From positions 62,001-126,000 of the forward strand of contig URAD01000001.1 in NCBI GenBank assembly GCA_900545745.1: DNA of 64,000 nt, read 5' to 3'. Source of the stretch: an uncultured Collinsella sp. GTDB taxonomy: Bacteria > Actinomycetota > Coriobacteriia > Coriobacteriales > Coriobacteriaceae. Within the stretch, counting starts at the first letter, position 1. Every line of letters begins with the position of its first letter. Below the pieces are notes generated by a model. That model saw nothing but the letters and a program-made list of their open reading frames with translations. It made no database searches and was not told where the DNA came from. The position numbers and the translations under genes were made by a program. This document shows, piece after piece, positions 62,698 to 64,000 of the stretch.

Positions 62698-64000
62698 CTA
62701 CTTCGTGTGCGGGATACCCAGCACGTCGAGCGCGTTGGCCATAATGGACTGGAACGGCACCGCAGCGGCATCTGAGCCGCTCGGCGTTCCGTCGAGCGTG
62801 ATATAGCACAGCACCTTGGGCGATTGTGCCGGTGCAAAGCCCATAAAGGACGACATGTAGTTCTCCTTGAGGTAGCCGCCGTTCTCGTCGGCACGTTCGG
62901 CCGTACCGGTCTTACCCGCCACGTCATAGCCGTCAACCGCGCCGCCAACGCCCGTTCCCTCGGACACGACCGTCTGCATGCACGATGTCACCTGGGATGC
63001 GGCGTCCTCCGAAATCGCACGCTCGCCTTCGCCCCAGTCCTTCTCGTCGCCTTTGCTGGACTTATAGAAGTGCGGTGTCATCATCACGCCGCCGTTGGCG
63101 ATGCCGCCCACGGCGCGTGCGATCTCAATCGGCGAGACGGACAGCGCCTGTCCAAAGCTCATCGAGCCCAGCGTGGCGCCGTCATACTGGTCACGCTCCT
63201 TGACGATACCCAGGCTCTCGCCCGGAAAATCGACACCAGAGCTGTGACCGATGCCCCACTTGTCCACATAAGCGGCAAAGTCATCGGCACCGATCTTGCG
63301 CCCCACCAGGACAAAGCCCACGTTGGACGAACGGCGCATCATCTCGCGCACATCCATGGTCATGGCGTAGTCGCGCTTGTCGGCATCGGTGACGGTATCG
63401 TCGCCCACCTTGATGCTCGCCGGCACCTCAAACGACGTACTCGATCGCACGACGCCCAAGTCGAAGCCGGCGCCCGCCACGAGCGTCTTAAAGACCGAGC
63501 CGGGCTCGTAGGCGTCGGTGACCAGGCGCAAGTTCATATCCTCGGTCTTGGCGTTTTCCAGATTGGTCTGGTCGTAAGTCGGATACGAGCAGGCTGCCAA
63601 GATCTCGCCTGTCGTAGGATCGGTGACCAGCGCCGAGCCGTTCTTGGCCTTAGTCTTCTCAACTGCCTCTGCCAGGGCATCCTCGGCCGCACGCTGGATA
63701 TTGACGTCGAGCGTCGTCACGATATCAACGCCGTCGACCGCAGCCACCTTTTTATAGGCACCGCCCGCGATATAGCTGCCGTCCCTCGCGCGCTCGCGTA
63801 CGAGAGAACCGTTCGTGCCGGTCAGAAGCTTGTTGTATTGCTTTTCGAGACCCGTCAAGCCATCGTTGTCCACATTCACTACACCCAGCACCTGCGATGC
63901 CAGATTGCCGTATGGATATACGCGCTTCATGGCCTGCTCAAAAACCACGCCGGGCAGGTTCTTCTTCTCCAGCGCCGCAACATCGTCTTCGTCCACCTGG
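62698..64000 (-). CDS. ftsI: Septal penicillin-binding protein (FtsI/PBP2 type), N terminus outside the window
   Basis: About 433 C-terminal residues of a class B PBP transpeptidase that cross-links septal wall with FtsW. Active-site motifs: SxxK as EPGSVFKTL, SxN as RRSSNVGF, and KTGTAE. The dimerisation/linker sequence VNVDNDGLTGLEKQYN precedes. The frame continues past 64000; the GTG at 63996 is an internal codon, not the start. Confidence 0.95.
   Translation of the reverse strand, partial: QVDEDDVAALEKKNLPGVVFEQAMKRVYPYGNLASQVLGVVNVDNDGLTGLEKQYNKLLTGTNGSLVRERARDGSYIAGGAYKKVAAVDGVDIVTTLDVNIQRAAEDALAEAVEKTKAKNGSALVTDPTTGEILAACSYPTYDQTNLENAKTEDMNLRLVTDAYEPGSVFKTLVAGAGFDLGVVRSSTSFEVPASIKVGDDTVTDADKRDYAMTMDVREMMRRSSNVGFVLVGRKIGADDFAAYVDKWGIGHSSGVDFPGESLGIVKERDQYDGATLGSMSFGQALSVSPIEIARAVGGIANGGVMMTPHFYKSSKGDEKDWGEGERAISEDAASQVTSCMQTVVSEGTGVGGAVDGYDVAGKTGTAERADENGGYLKENYMSSFMGFAPAQSPKVLCYITLDGTPSGSDAAAVPFQSIMANALDVLGIPHTK

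Overview
The window is 64 kb of a high-GC anaerobic actinobacterium, most likely Collinsella (Coriobacteriia). I infer this from the combination of ATP-driven 2-hydroxyacyl-CoA dehydratase/double-cubane reductase genes, a Coriobacteriia-style division cluster (ftsI-murF-mraY-murD-ftsW-murG-murC-murB-ftsQ-ftsZ, then pgeF, yggS, sepF, yggT, divIVA), a TPP-riboswitch thiC and strongly C/G-ending codons. The assignment rests on gene content, not on a database match. It is ordinary chromosome: no rRNA, tRNA, phage, transposase or CRISPR array was seen.

Layout. 1-3.6 kb: a minus-strand operon of two HgdB-like reductase subunits and their activating ATPase, headed by a promoter/operator and a possible 22-codon ORF. 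3.6-9.1 kb: molybdate uptake (modA, modB with an extra outer domain, modC) and molybdenum cofactor genes (moeA, mogA-like). 9.3-16.5 kb: ClC channel, lipid kinase, ribosome-rescue release-factor homolog, xpt, MFS pump, O-acetylhomoserine sulfhydrylase-like enzyme, C_GCAxxG_C_C protein. 16.5-28 kb: YigZ, RNase P RNA, ribosomal protein S1, HAD phosphatases, cysteine desulfidase family, rpiB, ndk, argH and argG. 28-42.8 kb: polA, M18 aminopeptidase, yaaA, thiC and thiD, SGNH hydrolase, a PARG-like protein, a BI-1 protein, Pit phosphate transporter with its DUF47 partner, nitroreductase. 42.9-64 kb: one long minus-strand run of division and wall genes, with the complete pstSCAB-phoU phosphate operon sitting between pgeF and yggS.

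Main discoveries. (1) The argG leader encodes a 24-residue peptide ending in six arginines among ten residues. It is followed by mutually exclusive RNA pairings and a hairpin with a U-run, which is a complete trp-like arginine attenuator. (2) Four intergenic copies of one structured element (about 100 nt) share an invariant purine internal loop, a covarying stem and G.U pairs possible only in plus-strand RNA. (3) Three copies of a second hairpin family share the stem core TTGCGGTG(A/G)AATA. (4) yggT has no ATG, GTG or TTG upstream of its first membrane helix, so it appears to start on ATC or ATT. (5) The PARG-like protein carries QEA where the family has QEE. (6) The Pst operon interrupts the ftsZ-pgeF-yggS-sepF neighbourhood.

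Limits: all calls come from reading the sequence. No similarity search, folding program or expression data was available. Start codons were chosen by Shine-Dalgarno (SD) match, spacing and family length.
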